NCBI GenBank assembly: GCA_965233625.1
Contig: OZ247499.1
Coordinates: 3,100,001-3,164,000 of the forward strand
Length of the DNA stretch: 64,000 nt
Direction of reading: 5' to 3'
Source of the DNA: G965233625 sp965233625
GTDB lineage: Bacteria; Planctomycetota; Planctomycetia; Pirellulales; Pirellulaceae
Shown here in pieces: positions 17,459 to 26,162 of the stretch. The position numbers and the translations under genes are program-made. Under the pieces are notes generated by a model, which saw only the letters and a program-made list of their open reading frames with translations, was not told the origin of the DNA and made no database searches. Within the stretch, counting starts at the first letter, position 1, and every line of letters begins with the position of its first letter.

Positions 17459-18009
17459 TGAATCCAGTGACGTTCTACCGACGTGACAACATCGTCTTCT
17501 ATCACAACATTAAATTGCCAACCGTAGGATCCCGAGTCGAACCGGTAAACGTGTCCCATTTCCGGCGGCGGCCAGAACGGAAAGTTGTAGATACTATCGC
17601 TGGAAGTTCTGGGATCGCCAAGCAGTTCCACGACCTCCCCGGATGATTTGCCCGTAAGTGACACGGCATTGAACACCCGTGACGCGGCGTTGATAGCCCG
17701 GTCGGTGGACGCTCGAGGATTCTTCCCATGGGTCGGGTCACCCGTAGCACCCATCGAGTACGTTTCCCACATCAGGGCAATATCTGCATCCAGGTTCTTA
17801 GAACGGGCCTTGTCATCATAATCCCCAGGATGAGGCTCATCCCGGGCAACATCTGTCTCCAGGTTCTGAGAACGGGGCTTATCTTTTTTGTACTGCCCGG
17901 TATGAGCGTCATATTGAAAGAGGTAGTACCCTCCGGCGCCAACTACTACAAGAAAAAAAGCGGCTGCCGCTAGAAGCCATTTATGGGACGCGCTATGTTT
18001 CATCTTCAT
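17455..18009 (-). CDS. Hypothetical membrane-anchored protein
   Basis: A 184-residue protein from the ATG at 18009 (MKMKHSASHKW); a longer frame to 18063 is open but lacks a signal-like start. The N-terminal helix LLAAAAFFLVVVGAGGYYLF anchors it. Next come two similar segments, KPRSQNLETDVARDEPHPGD and KARSKNLDADIALMWE, a small internal duplication. The C-terminal half (VVELLGDPRTSSDSIYNFPF to VIEDDVVTSVERHWIH) looks like the BamE/SmpA-type fold seen in many small lipoproteins, but no lipobox is present. The function is not recognised. Its stop overlaps that of the DUF1501 gene. Confidence 0.7.
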   Translation of the reverse strand: MKMKHSASHKWLLAAAAFFLVVVGAGGYYLFQYDAHTGQYKKDKPRSQNLETDVARDEPHPGDYDDKARSKNLDADIALMWETYSMGATGDPTHGKNPRASTDRAINAASRVFNAVSLTGKSSGEVVELLGDPRTSSDSIYNFPFWPPPEMGHVYRFDSGSYGWQFNVVIEDDVVTSVERHWIH

Positions 18010-18071
18010 CAAACCACCGGCGTAAGTAGAGCAACGGAACATCGGTTCAGCCGCTCCGAACATTCGTGTAA

Positions 18072-18320
18072 AACCACCTGACTACCTGTTGGCGATTACG
18101 AATCGATCTGAGCAAAGCCGGTAAGCTGCTGGCCACGGTAGGCCGCGACGGCGTCGCCCTCTAGAACACCAGGGACCTCAGAGAACTGCCGTTTGTGCGG
18201 GCAAAGAAGCTCAAGGTCTGGCGGTCGCCATTTCACCCAGACTCACGCCGTGTGGGCGCAGTGGGGCTTTTTGCAGAGCGTTCACGCGGCCTTGCGAGTC
18301 GCGCGTGTTTATTCTGCTGA
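18072..18320 (+). pseudogene. WD40-repeat fragment with in-frame stop
   Basis: In the frame through 18105 the translation reads DLSKAGKLLATVGRDGVAL, then TAG at 18162-18164, then NTRDLRELPFV and further to a TGA at 18318. The first part is a textbook WD40 strand pattern (G-K-L-L-A-T-x-G-x-D-G), and the stop falls where the conserved Trp (TGG) would be. No start or upstream propeller is present. This looks like the decayed tail of a beta-propeller gene. It fills the gap between the hypothetical protein and the DUF1592 gene; nothing else is seen there. Confidence 0.5.
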
Positions 18321-18359
18321 GGCTCGGGACGCATCGGTGCGATCAGCTACCACTTCACG

Positions 18360-20840
18360 CTAACGTTTGGTGAAGTAGTCTGACGAAACAATTATCAACA
18401 GAATGTCTCGCAGTCTGAATTCACTATCAATGGACTGCTTGTGGAGCTGTTCAATGTTCTGGCGGTCAAGAAAAGTGAGTTGGCGCGCCATCGCATAGGA
18501 CAAAATGTTTTCGACAAACGCCCTCGAAAATTTGGCTTTGTCTTCCATCAAGATTTTCTTTAGGCCTTGCGGACCTTCGAAGGCCCGGCCGTCCATATGC
18601 ACCGTTCTCGTGTCCACAGGAAAACGGCCTGAGTTGCGAGTGTTATTCTTGCGCGCGGCGGTATAGTTGCTGACGTCCGTGTACTGGTCCCGCCAGCGTC
18701 CCATTACGTCGAAGTTTTCCAGGGCAATTCCGAGGGGATCCATTTTCTTGTGGCAGATATTGCAACTGGCGTTCTCTCGATGTGCATCGATCGTCTGTTT
18801 GATGGTCTCCGTTTTCGTCGGCGGACTGAGCGCAGCGATCTCCAGGTCCGCTGGTGTCTCCAGATGATCTCCGTAAAAACTTTTTAACACCCAGGCGCCA
18901 CGATAAAACGGGTTGGTATATTCTCCGTTGTTGGTCGTCATCAGCATGAATCCCGCCTGTGAAAGCAGGCCTCCGCGATATTGATCTTTCTTCCCCAACA
19001 TCACTTTGGAGAATTCTGAAGTAATCTCTTTGGGCCTGTAATCTTTCGGCGATATTTTACTCGCCCCGGGCCTCTTTCCAGGCTTTGCGATTGGGTATCC
19101 ATCAATACGGTAGATGTAGTTGAGCTCGGGAGTGAGCATCACAAAATCAGAGTCAATAAAATTCAACAAGCTGAGGTTGCTTGACAGTACTTCCTTGAAA
19201 AACTCAACGGGTTCTTCCTTGATCTGCTCCCGGACAAGGTCAAATTCATCGACCGTGAAGATGCTTAGGTCTGGTTCGATGATCTTGAGCTTCTCCAGAT
19301 CAAGCCATTGATAAACATAGTCTTTGGCAAATCGATCAGCTTTTGTGTCCTTCAGCATGCGAAGCGTTTGCTCGCGCCGGACTTGGGGGTTCTTCAGCTT
19401 TCTCTGCCTCGCCAATTCGAAGAGCGTTTCGTCGGGTAAGGAATTCCACAGGAAATACGACATACGCGCAGCAATCGCGTACTCATCCAGAGCTTGGGAC
19501 GCGCCTTCCTGCTTGAAAAGGAAATTCGGCGAGCACAACATTCCTCGAATGCCTGCTTGCAGAGCTGCGTAAATGCTCCGGCCTTGAGCGAACTCTTGTT
19601 TCGCGTGCACATAAATTTGCTGCATCTCAGCTTCGGGAACGGGACGGCGAAACAGTTTCTGTGCCAGCCTTTTCAAAATGGGCTGGCATGCTTCATAGCC
19701 GGCAGAAGCATCGACGTCTTTGCAGTAGGTTTCATAGAAATACGTCTCCGACGGCCATGACTCGTACACGGGGCCCGTGATAGTCGCTTTCTCAATGCAG
19801 TACATCCGCTGAAGACCGCCCCCTGTGACTGAATTGCATCTGAGAACGACCGTGTCATTGGATGACAGTCGCACCGTGAACCCTTCACTGGGATCAAACT
19901 CTCGCCAAGCAGCATTTCTTGGAACCACATTAACGATACTTTGTCCTACGCCGGAGTTCTTTCGGAGGAAGTAGCTCATCGAGTGGCCAGCGGACGGCGA
20001 ATCATTGATATCGATGTTCGACACGTCCGTAACGGCTGGCAGTCTCTCGTCAGCCCGGCTGCCGGGAACGTATTTGGCCTTGATATAGAAGCCATGTGGA
20101 ACGATGCGAAAGACGCCACCCGTTTTGACCGACGGATTGATCTTTATCTGGATGGCGGGAGTCGCAAAAACCAGTGGGCGCGAATTCCGTTCCAGAACCG
20201 GAGCAAACCCCTTGGTGTCGTCCTTGTGGCTGTGGGTATCAATGTCTGTGTACTTCGTGGAGTAGACAACGGCTCGTGGCGCTGGTTTGTCGCCGACGAC
20301 ACTTCCGGCAATTCGGTTGGCGACATTGAAGTACGTCTCCATATCAACAGCCGACACATGCAGTTTGTCGGCATTGTTGTCGAAGCCAGCATCGATGTTA
20401 TCGAGCGGCAGCCGGTCGATCAGCGAAAACTCCGTGCCGAAGACATCGTTCACCGTGTTCTGGTATTCGACGCGACTCAATCGTTTCAGCATTCCCGGTT
20501 TCTGCTTTTCCGCGAGTCCGCGAAGCTGATTGGTTATTGCCGTTTGTATCGCCTTCGACTCAGCAGCGTCTGGCATTTTCGGCGCATCTTCCGGCGGCAT
20601 CTCGCTGCTCTCGAGCGCCGAATAGATTTTATGAAGCAGACTTGGGTCATTCCATTGCTTCACGTCAATCTGGTCGAGACGAATGTCAGCTTCCGGAGAT
20701 TCCTTTCCGTGGCAGGAAACGCAGAACCTGTTAAAAAACTGTTGTGATTGCACACGATCATCCGCATTGCAGATCGCGTCGTGAGTTCCGGCAACCAGAA
20801 ACAGCAAAACAGCGCACTTGATAATTCTGCAATTCAACAT
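18360..20840 (-). CDS. DUF1587/DUF1592/DUF1588/DUF1585 planctomycete cytochrome protein
   Basis: An 826-residue exported protein. The ATG at 20840 is chosen because MLNCRIIKCAVLLFLVAG is a clear signal peptide and lies 4 bp after the DUF1552 stop; the longer frame overlaps that gene. PSCyt1 haem motif CVSCHGKESPEADIRLDQ is near residue 40, then DUF1587 (KRLSRVEYQNTVNDVFGTEF), DUF1592 (about 400-530), DUF1588 with a second haem motif CNICHKKMDPLGIALENFD, and DUF1585 at the C-terminus (AFVENILSYAMARQLTFLDR). The family always travels with DUF1552 genes, as here. A periplasmic c-type cytochrome role is inferred from the two CxxCH motifs. Confidence 0.93.
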   Translation of the reverse strand: MLNCRIIKCAVLLFLVAGTHDAICNADDRVQSQQFFNRFCVSCHGKESPEADIRLDQIDVKQWNDPSLLHKIYSALESSEMPPEDAPKMPDAAESKAIQTAITNQLRGLAEKQKPGMLKRLSRVEYQNTVNDVFGTEFSLIDRLPLDNIDAGFDNNADKLHVSAVDMETYFNVANRIAGSVVGDKPAPRAVVYSTKYTDIDTHSHKDDTKGFAPVLERNSRPLVFATPAIQIKINPSVKTGGVFRIVPHGFYIKAKYVPGSRADERLPAVTDVSNIDINDSPSAGHSMSYFLRKNSGVGQSIVNVVPRNAAWREFDPSEGFTVRLSSNDTVVLRCNSVTGGGLQRMYCIEKATITGPVYESWPSETYFYETYCKDVDASAGYEACQPILKRLAQKLFRRPVPEAEMQQIYVHAKQEFAQGRSIYAALQAGIRGMLCSPNFLFKQEGASQALDEYAIAARMSYFLWNSLPDETLFELARQRKLKNPQVRREQTLRMLKDTKADRFAKDYVYQWLDLEKLKIIEPDLSIFTVDEFDLVREQIKEEPVEFFKEVLSSNLSLLNFIDSDFVMLTPELNYIYRIDGYPIAKPGKRPGASKISPKDYRPKEITSEFSKVMLGKKDQYRGGLLSQAGFMLMTTNNGEYTNPFYRGAWVLKSFYGDHLETPADLEIAALSPPTKTETIKQTIDAHRENASCNICHKKMDPLGIALENFDVMGRWRDQYTDVSNYTAARKNNTRNSGRFPVDTRTVHMDGRAFEGPQGLKKILMEDKAKFSRAFVENILSYAMARQLTFLDRQNIEQLHKQSIDSEFRLRDILLIIVSSDYFTKR

Positions 20841-20844
20841 GACT

Positions 20845-22074
20845 CTATAACTCGATGGTCTTCTGGCTGTTGCCGAAGCGGTCCCGCTGGATGCCGAACT
20901 TCTGAAGTATCGACAGATAGATATCACAGGTGGTCTCACCTTGGCGAATAACATGGCCGCCATGATTTTTGAATCCTCCACCCGCGACGTACACAGGGAT
21001 TTCGCTTCCGTTATGCGGGCCCCTTTTCTGACTCACACTATTGTTCCCCGTCGCGACGGTGACGGTCTCATCCATCAGCGTTTTGCCAGGCTCGACTTTC
21101 GTGGTGGCAAGTTTGCCGTAGAAGTTTGCCAGCAGCGAAAAGAAAGATGAGTCATACTTCGTCAGGCTGGTGCGGGCGTCCTCAGACTTCGGCACGTTGT
21201 GCGTCGTAATGTGATGATCATTGTCGAGGCCAACCATGTAGAAATTGACCACGCGCGTGATGTCAAACTTGAAAGCCTTATAGATCATGTCGAACGCGAT
21301 ACCGCGTTGGATTTGACGCGGGTTTTCCAGAAATCGCTTTTTATCAACATCCGTCGCAAGGAATCCATTCTCAAATGAAGGTGCGACTGGGAATTCAACA
21401 TCCTTGTGAGGCTTGCTGAGCCACTCAATCGACTTGTTTAGCTCCTGCTCCGATTCACGAAGCGCGGCGAAATACTCGTCCAGTCTCTGCCGGTCCCGGC
21501 CAGATACACGCTGCATCAGGGACTTTGCCTCTTCGAGCGAGGCGTCAAGCACGCTCTTCTTATGGGCCAGCAGTCGCTGCTGTGTCTTCTTGTCTGTCTT
21601 AGCAAAGAGCGTTTCAAACAACACTCTCGTCGATTGAATCGGCATAACGGGCAGCCGGTCCCGCCACGATGCAACGATGTGATGATGAGCATGGCCGATG
21701 AAGGTGACCACATTTCTGACGCGGGTTAAATGGCCGATGTGGTCCGCAACGAGCTGGTCCAGTGAGTCTGGGTTCGTCGTGGTGTTTCCGACGAAGCACT
21801 TGTGGTCGTTGTGATGATTCCCGCCGAACTTCATCTTTGAATAGAGCGTGAAATGGTCTCTATATTTCTTCAGAGGCTCCATGTGGTCGCTGAACGTGTA
21901 GTCCGCACCATCGGTTTGCGGCAGGACGTCCGTAAAAAATCCGTAGCCCATGCTGACACAGAAAAGCCGCTTGACATCAGCTTCGGCCGGGCCGGACCGG
22001 TTCATCCCGAAACTCTCGAGTGCCGGCAGAAAAAGTGTGCAGCCAGCCGATTTCAAAATATCGCGACGTTTCAT
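20845..22074 (-). CDS. DUF1552 domain-containing protein
   Basis: A 409-residue protein starting MKRRDILKSAGCTLFLPALE, a twin-arginine-like or anchored leader typical of DUF1552. Conserved stretches are FCVSMGYGFFTDVLPQ, GNHHNDHKCFVGNT, VNFYMVGLDNDHHITTHNV and TGNNSVSQKRGPHNGSEIPV. It is the first gene of a two-gene operon with the DUF1592-type cytochrome, 4 bp apart. The fold is related to DUF1501/alkaline phosphatase-like proteins; no activity is established. Histidine-rich blocks suggest metal binding (inference). Confidence 0.92.
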   Translation of the reverse strand: MKRRDILKSAGCTLFLPALESFGMNRSGPAEADVKRLFCVSMGYGFFTDVLPQTDGADYTFSDHMEPLKKYRDHFTLYSKMKFGGNHHNDHKCFVGNTTTNPDSLDQLVADHIGHLTRVRNVVTFIGHAHHHIVASWRDRLPVMPIQSTRVLFETLFAKTDKKTQQRLLAHKKSVLDASLEEAKSLMQRVSGRDRQRLDEYFAALRESEQELNKSIEWLSKPHKDVEFPVAPSFENGFLATDVDKKRFLENPRQIQRGIAFDMIYKAFKFDITRVVNFYMVGLDNDHHITTHNVPKSEDARTSLTKYDSSFFSLLANFYGKLATTKVEPGKTLMDETVTVATGNNSVSQKRGPHNGSEIPVYVAGGGFKNHGGHVIRQGETTCDIYLSILQKFGIQRDRFGNSQKTIEL

Positions 22075-22211
22075 AACGTTCGAACTCTTAATCGTGTTGC
22101 AATAGTACCGTTGAGGAAGCAGTGCCTAGTATAGCCCGATAGGTTTGTCTCTAGCGAGTCGTGTATCGAACCCCCTATTGAACACGCAGTTTATATGCTT
22201 GGAGAGAACCA

Positions 22212-22403
22212 ATGAAGACTTCACAGCTGTTCGCACTGATGGCCTTGTCGATTTGTACTTTAGCCCGTAACTATGCGAATGCAGGGTGCGTTTCGCGGCC
22301 GAAGCTAGCCGGCCGCGCGTCCTGGTCTTCGCTGGCTTTGCTGGGGATCACAGGGCGAATCCCATTGTCCAGCAGGCAGGTGTCGATCCCTAACGACGGT
22401 TGA
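22212..22403 (+). pseudogene. Signal-peptide stub, probable remnant of a secreted protein
   Basis: An ATG at 22212 follows GGAGAGAACC, a usable ribosome-binding site. It begins with a credible signal peptide (MKTSQLFALMALSICTLA, cleavage near NYANA). After about 25 residues the translation loses any protein-like character and stops at 22403, giving 63 residues. It may be the 5' end of a broken gene or a very small secreted peptide. The rest of the interval 22075-22470 holds no other convincing gene. Confidence 0.3.
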
Positions 22404-22470
22404 ACTCAACTGCAAACATACGCCATCCTAGGACCGCCAGCACCAAGAGCCATGACGCCTGTTTGGTCCG

Positions 22471-24786
22471 TTAGTCGCTGAACTCCACAAAGAAGCGGGT
22501 GATGGATTCCGTCCGCAACTGCGGCGTGTCCGTATGAACGGCGCGGATGCGAACCCATTGCCCTGAGCCACATTGCGCTGCCGATGGGGCAGTAATCTGG
22601 AATTGCGTGGTGCTCGTTCCAGCGTTGACTACTATTGGTTTGGCTACGAACGGCGATGGCGCCCCCGGTCCTTCGACAAGCTCTAGTGTTACCGGGCCCG
22701 TTAGTTCAATTGCGCGGCTGATCTTCACAGGAATCTGCAGCGATGCGCCGGGTTTCACACTGAATTCGGATTTACTCGCTGTCACTTTCAGCAGAGCGCC
22801 GGTTGGCAGAAAGCCCATTCGTGTTTTCTGACGGGCTAACGAATAGCGGATGTTCCCCTGGGGGTCGGCGACTTTTGCAACACCATTGACCACCATCCGC
22901 GATGTACGGGTGGTTTCTAGCCATTCGGGTAGAAACACTGGGTACAGCACACGCGTTTCGCCGTTCTTCACAGGAAGATTAGGTCCGGTTATTCCCTGCC
23001 GGTGCCGGCCCTGGCGTGCGCTCATTTCGAGATGGATGGTTGCAGTAAAGCCTGCGTTGCGTTCTATAAGTACGGGCGCCGGAAAGGTGGATCCGCGCGG
23101 CCATTTGGTAACATCGTCTTTACCTTCTGCATCAATCGAGAAAGGAGGCGGAATTGTACAAGCAATTAACAGCGGGCCGCACTCCGCACGGATCGACTTT
23201 CCCTCGCTCACCGCGACGCCGGTAACACGAATCAGCGCGGCGCCGGCGGCAGCGTCTGGGGCTGCTGTCAGGGCTACTTTGATGGATCGCTGTTTGGCGG
23301 TCATTTGCAGATCTGAAGGAGCGGTGACGCCCGGCGGCAGGCCGCTGAGTTCTATATCAACCGGGCCAGAAAATCCTCCGCTTCTAATTGCTTTTATTAC
23401 GAGGCTTGCTTTTCCGCCGATCGGAATCGCCAGCGATTCTGGCATGCTTAGCGAGACGTTAGCCGTAGGCCGTTCCACCGCAAGATGGTACGTGGCGGCG
23501 CGTGTACCGCTTTGCGAAGAAGCATCGGCAATGCGAATCTCGTATTTCCCATTGGCTGGCGATTTGAACGTCACTGCTGCGTCGGTTGTGCCGGGCAAGT
23601 CATCGTTGCGGACAAGTTCCTGGCCGGCTGAATCGAAAACTGAAACGACCGGGTCCACCCCCGAACCAATGCTTCGGCGCCTGACCTTGATTGATAACAC
23701 TTCGCCCTTCGCCGCAGTCACATGATAGCGGTCGTCTCCGGCCGGTTCTTCCAGCGATCCTGTCACTCCGCTAGGTACAGGCAGGAGTCTCTCACGCTCG
23801 CTGAGCTGAGGAGTGTCGCTGAGCAGAAAATCAAATGCGTTACACGTTCCATGCGCGGTTTTCAAAGAGAACGGAAAGGATAGCCGTTTGCGATCATCCG
23901 GAAACGTCACCTTGCGCGTCACCTGTTCGAGTACGGCCCGACCGGTAGCGATGCCAAAGCCAGAGAACTCAACCTCCTGTGTTTTGCCGCGCTGGCCTAC
24001 AGATGGAATTGCCGACACGACGCGAGGCGCCTGCTCAATAGCCAGTTGATACACGAATGCACGATTGCCGCGGAAATCTAAATCGTACACGCTTGCGGTG
24101 TAAGTTCCGCCCGCGGTGGCGGTGAATGTCAGCGCGATATCCTGGCCGGCCGTGTCGACGGCGTCCGTGACAAGCCTGCCGGTTGAATCACGGATTTCGA
24201 GAACGCCGTTCAAGGGCGAACCTATCGACCTGGCATGCAACCAGCACGATACCGGTCCTCCGCTTCGCGCGGTGAACGCGTATCTATCAACTTCTTTAAT
24301 TTTTCTAATCCGCCCATGCACACGCGCCGGTAGCGATTCTATTTGCTGTATGTCGCTGTTCGCTTCCGTTTCAACTTGATTCGTTCCAGGACTCACCAGA
24401 AAGCGGCCAGGAAGACTTGCGCCATTCGCATTAGCTACTTGCCACTTCACAACGCCTGCCGGGGTTCCAGCTGGGATGGTCAACCTGGCGCGCGTTTCAC
24501 GCGGTAGTAGAAACGCCGTGCGGCGCGCCTTCTTTCCCTTCCAGTAAGGTGGACCGGGCACAAGCACCGGGCCAGGCGGGGCGATGATTTCGAGTTTGAT
24601 CTGCGGGTCGTGTACAAACACCTGCATGTCAGGCGTCCAGTCATAGCCGCCAAGCACAACTTCTGTAACGCTGCCCGGCGCTGCGCCAGACGGAAACATA
24701 TAACCGATAGCCGGTGGCTGCTGAGCGAAGGTGACCGCAGGCAAAAACGCCAAGGCAACGGCGAAGTAGGCGGCGCAGATTTTCAT
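22471..24786 (-). CDS. PPC-domain / Ig-like secreted protein
   Basis: A 771-residue exported protein. The ATG at 24786 (MKICAAYFAVALAFLPAVTF) gives a clean signal peptide and lies 10 bp after the DUF1501 stop; an in-frame start 16 codons upstream overlaps that gene. Next come an IPT-like beta module (GYMFPSGAAPGSVTEVVLGG), at least two bacterial pre-peptidase C-terminal (PPC) modules (DRYAFTARSGGPVSCWL; DRYHVTAAKGEVLSIKV) and Ig-like tail domains. It is the third gene of the DUF1549-DUF1501-PPC operon, a common planctomycete arrangement, and probably acts as a surface binding partner. A 26-codon in-frame stretch coding for a membrane-tail-like peptide follows the TAA stop. Confidence 0.88.
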   Translation of the reverse strand: MKICAAYFAVALAFLPAVTFAQQPPAIGYMFPSGAAPGSVTEVVLGGYDWTPDMQVFVHDPQIKLEIIAPPGPVLVPGPPYWKGKKARRTAFLLPRETRARLTIPAGTPAGVVKWQVANANGASLPGRFLVSPGTNQVETEANSDIQQIESLPARVHGRIRKIKEVDRYAFTARSGGPVSCWLHARSIGSPLNGVLEIRDSTGRLVTDAVDTAGQDIALTFTATAGGTYTASVYDLDFRGNRAFVYQLAIEQAPRVVSAIPSVGQRGKTQEVEFSGFGIATGRAVLEQVTRKVTFPDDRKRLSFPFSLKTAHGTCNAFDFLLSDTPQLSERERLLPVPSGVTGSLEEPAGDDRYHVTAAKGEVLSIKVRRRSIGSGVDPVVSVFDSAGQELVRNDDLPGTTDAAVTFKSPANGKYEIRIADASSQSGTRAATYHLAVERPTANVSLSMPESLAIPIGGKASLVIKAIRSGGFSGPVDIELSGLPPGVTAPSDLQMTAKQRSIKVALTAAPDAAAGAALIRVTGVAVSEGKSIRAECGPLLIACTIPPPFSIDAEGKDDVTKWPRGSTFPAPVLIERNAGFTATIHLEMSARQGRHRQGITGPNLPVKNGETRVLYPVFLPEWLETTRTSRMVVNGVAKVADPQGNIRYSLARQKTRMGFLPTGALLKVTASKSEFSVKPGASLQIPVKISRAIELTGPVTLELVEGPGAPSPFVAKPIVVNAGTSTTQFQITAPSAAQCGSGQWVRIRAVHTDTPQLRTESITRFFVEFSD

Positions 24787-24796
24787 GGGCTGAATC

Positions 24797-26140
24797 CTAA
24801 ATAAGACCGCGGATAACGCTACCACCGTCAACAATAGGAACGGGCCGGCCCAGCGGTCCCTGGAACTGACGATCCGGGTCGATGCCCATTAATACCGATA
24901 GTGTCCGCAGCAGATCGTTTACACCAACGGCTTCGCCCACGGGCGCAGCGGCGTGTTTATCGGTGGCGCCGATCACCTGCCCAGGCTTCACTCCACCGCC
25001 GGCGAAAATGATCGTCTGCGCCATCGACCAGTGGTCGCGTCCGGCTTTTGCATTGATGCGTGGCGTACGGCCCATTTCGCCCATCATGATCACCAGCGTC
25101 TCGTCCAGCATTCCGCGTTGGTCAAGGTCTGTAATCAGTGCACTGAAGGCCTGGTCTGCGTACGGGATCAGATCGTTCTGCAAACTCGGAAAGCAATTGA
25201 AGTGCACGTCCCAGCCCGGCGCATCGACGCCGACAAACCGGCAGCCGCCTTCCACCAGACGGCGGGCAAGCAGCGCGCACTGGCCAAGCTGTGTGCGGCC
25301 GTACCGGTCGCGGACATTAGCAGGCTCGGCATGAATATCGAACGCCCGCCTGGCTTCTGGCGAGGATATCAGCCGGTGCGCCTTCTCGTAGTAAAGCGAC
25401 ATGGACTTCGCCTGTCCCTGATTCCGCCGGCGTTCAAGATCGTCGATTCCCGCAAGCAGTCGCCGTCGCAGGCTGGTCCTCTTTGAACCGATCGCCGAGG
25501 GTGGTCGTAGATCCTTCACTTCAAAATCGGGCTGCGACGGGTCCGCTTCGATGACAAACGGTGCATGAGCGGCGCCATAAAAACCTGGTCCGCCGGCAGC
25601 CATCGGATGCGGCAGATTGATGTAGGGCGGAAGAGAGCCGCGTTGCCCAAGCACGCGAGAAACGGCGGAACCGATAGAAGGATAGAAGTCGTTGTTGGGC
25701 ACCGGATTATCGCCATCGGCGAAGTTCGCGCGGCGGCCGGTCATGACGTAATGATAGCCGGTCGTATGGGCGTTATCGCGATGGCTGTGGTTACGGACAA
25801 TGGTGTACTTATCTGCAATCTTCGCGCACAGCGGCAACTGGTCAGTAATAAATGTACCGGGGACTTTCGTACGGATAGGACGGAACGGACCGCGTATTTC
25901 AGCGGGGGCGTCCGGTTTCGGATCCCACATATCCTGATGCGGCGGGCCACCTTCTAAAAACAGAAAAATGCACGATTTCGCTCGCACTTTGCCGGGGGCT
26001 GCGGCTTTGGCTTGAAGTTCAAGAATCCGTGGCAGCGTCAGACCGCCAATCAACCCGGCGGCGCCAAGCCTTAGCGCATGCCGCCGCGACACTCCCTGGC
26101 AATTCCGTTGCGGCGCGCCAAATTCAAAGCGGAACATCAT
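24797..26140 (-). CDS. DUF1501 domain-containing exported protein
   Basis: A 447-residue DUF1501 protein with a twin-arginine signal (SRRHALRLGAAGLIGGLTLP). Family signatures are SCIFLFLEGGPPHQDMWDPK, RNHSHRDNAHTTGYHYVMTG, GVDAPGWDVHFNCFPSL and MMGEMGRTPRINAKAGRDHW. It sits between the DUF1549 gene (22 bp upstream) and the PPC gene (10 bp downstream), so the three are almost certainly co-transcribed. It differs strongly from the DUF1501 protein at 16031, so the two were not recently duplicated. Activity is unknown; envelope location follows from the signal. Confidence 0.94.
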   Translation of the reverse strand: MMFRFEFGAPQRNCQGVSRRHALRLGAAGLIGGLTLPRILELQAKAAAPGKVRAKSCIFLFLEGGPPHQDMWDPKPDAPAEIRGPFRPIRTKVPGTFITDQLPLCAKIADKYTIVRNHSHRDNAHTTGYHYVMTGRRANFADGDNPVPNNDFYPSIGSAVSRVLGQRGSLPPYINLPHPMAAGGPGFYGAAHAPFVIEADPSQPDFEVKDLRPPSAIGSKRTSLRRRLLAGIDDLERRRNQGQAKSMSLYYEKAHRLISSPEARRAFDIHAEPANVRDRYGRTQLGQCALLARRLVEGGCRFVGVDAPGWDVHFNCFPSLQNDLIPYADQAFSALITDLDQRGMLDETLVIMMGEMGRTPRINAKAGRDHWSMAQTIIFAGGGVKPGQVIGATDKHAAAPVGEAVGVNDLLRTLSVLMGIDPDRQFQGPLGRPVPIVDGGSVIRGLI

Positions 26141-26162
26141 CGCTCCTTACACACGGATGGTG

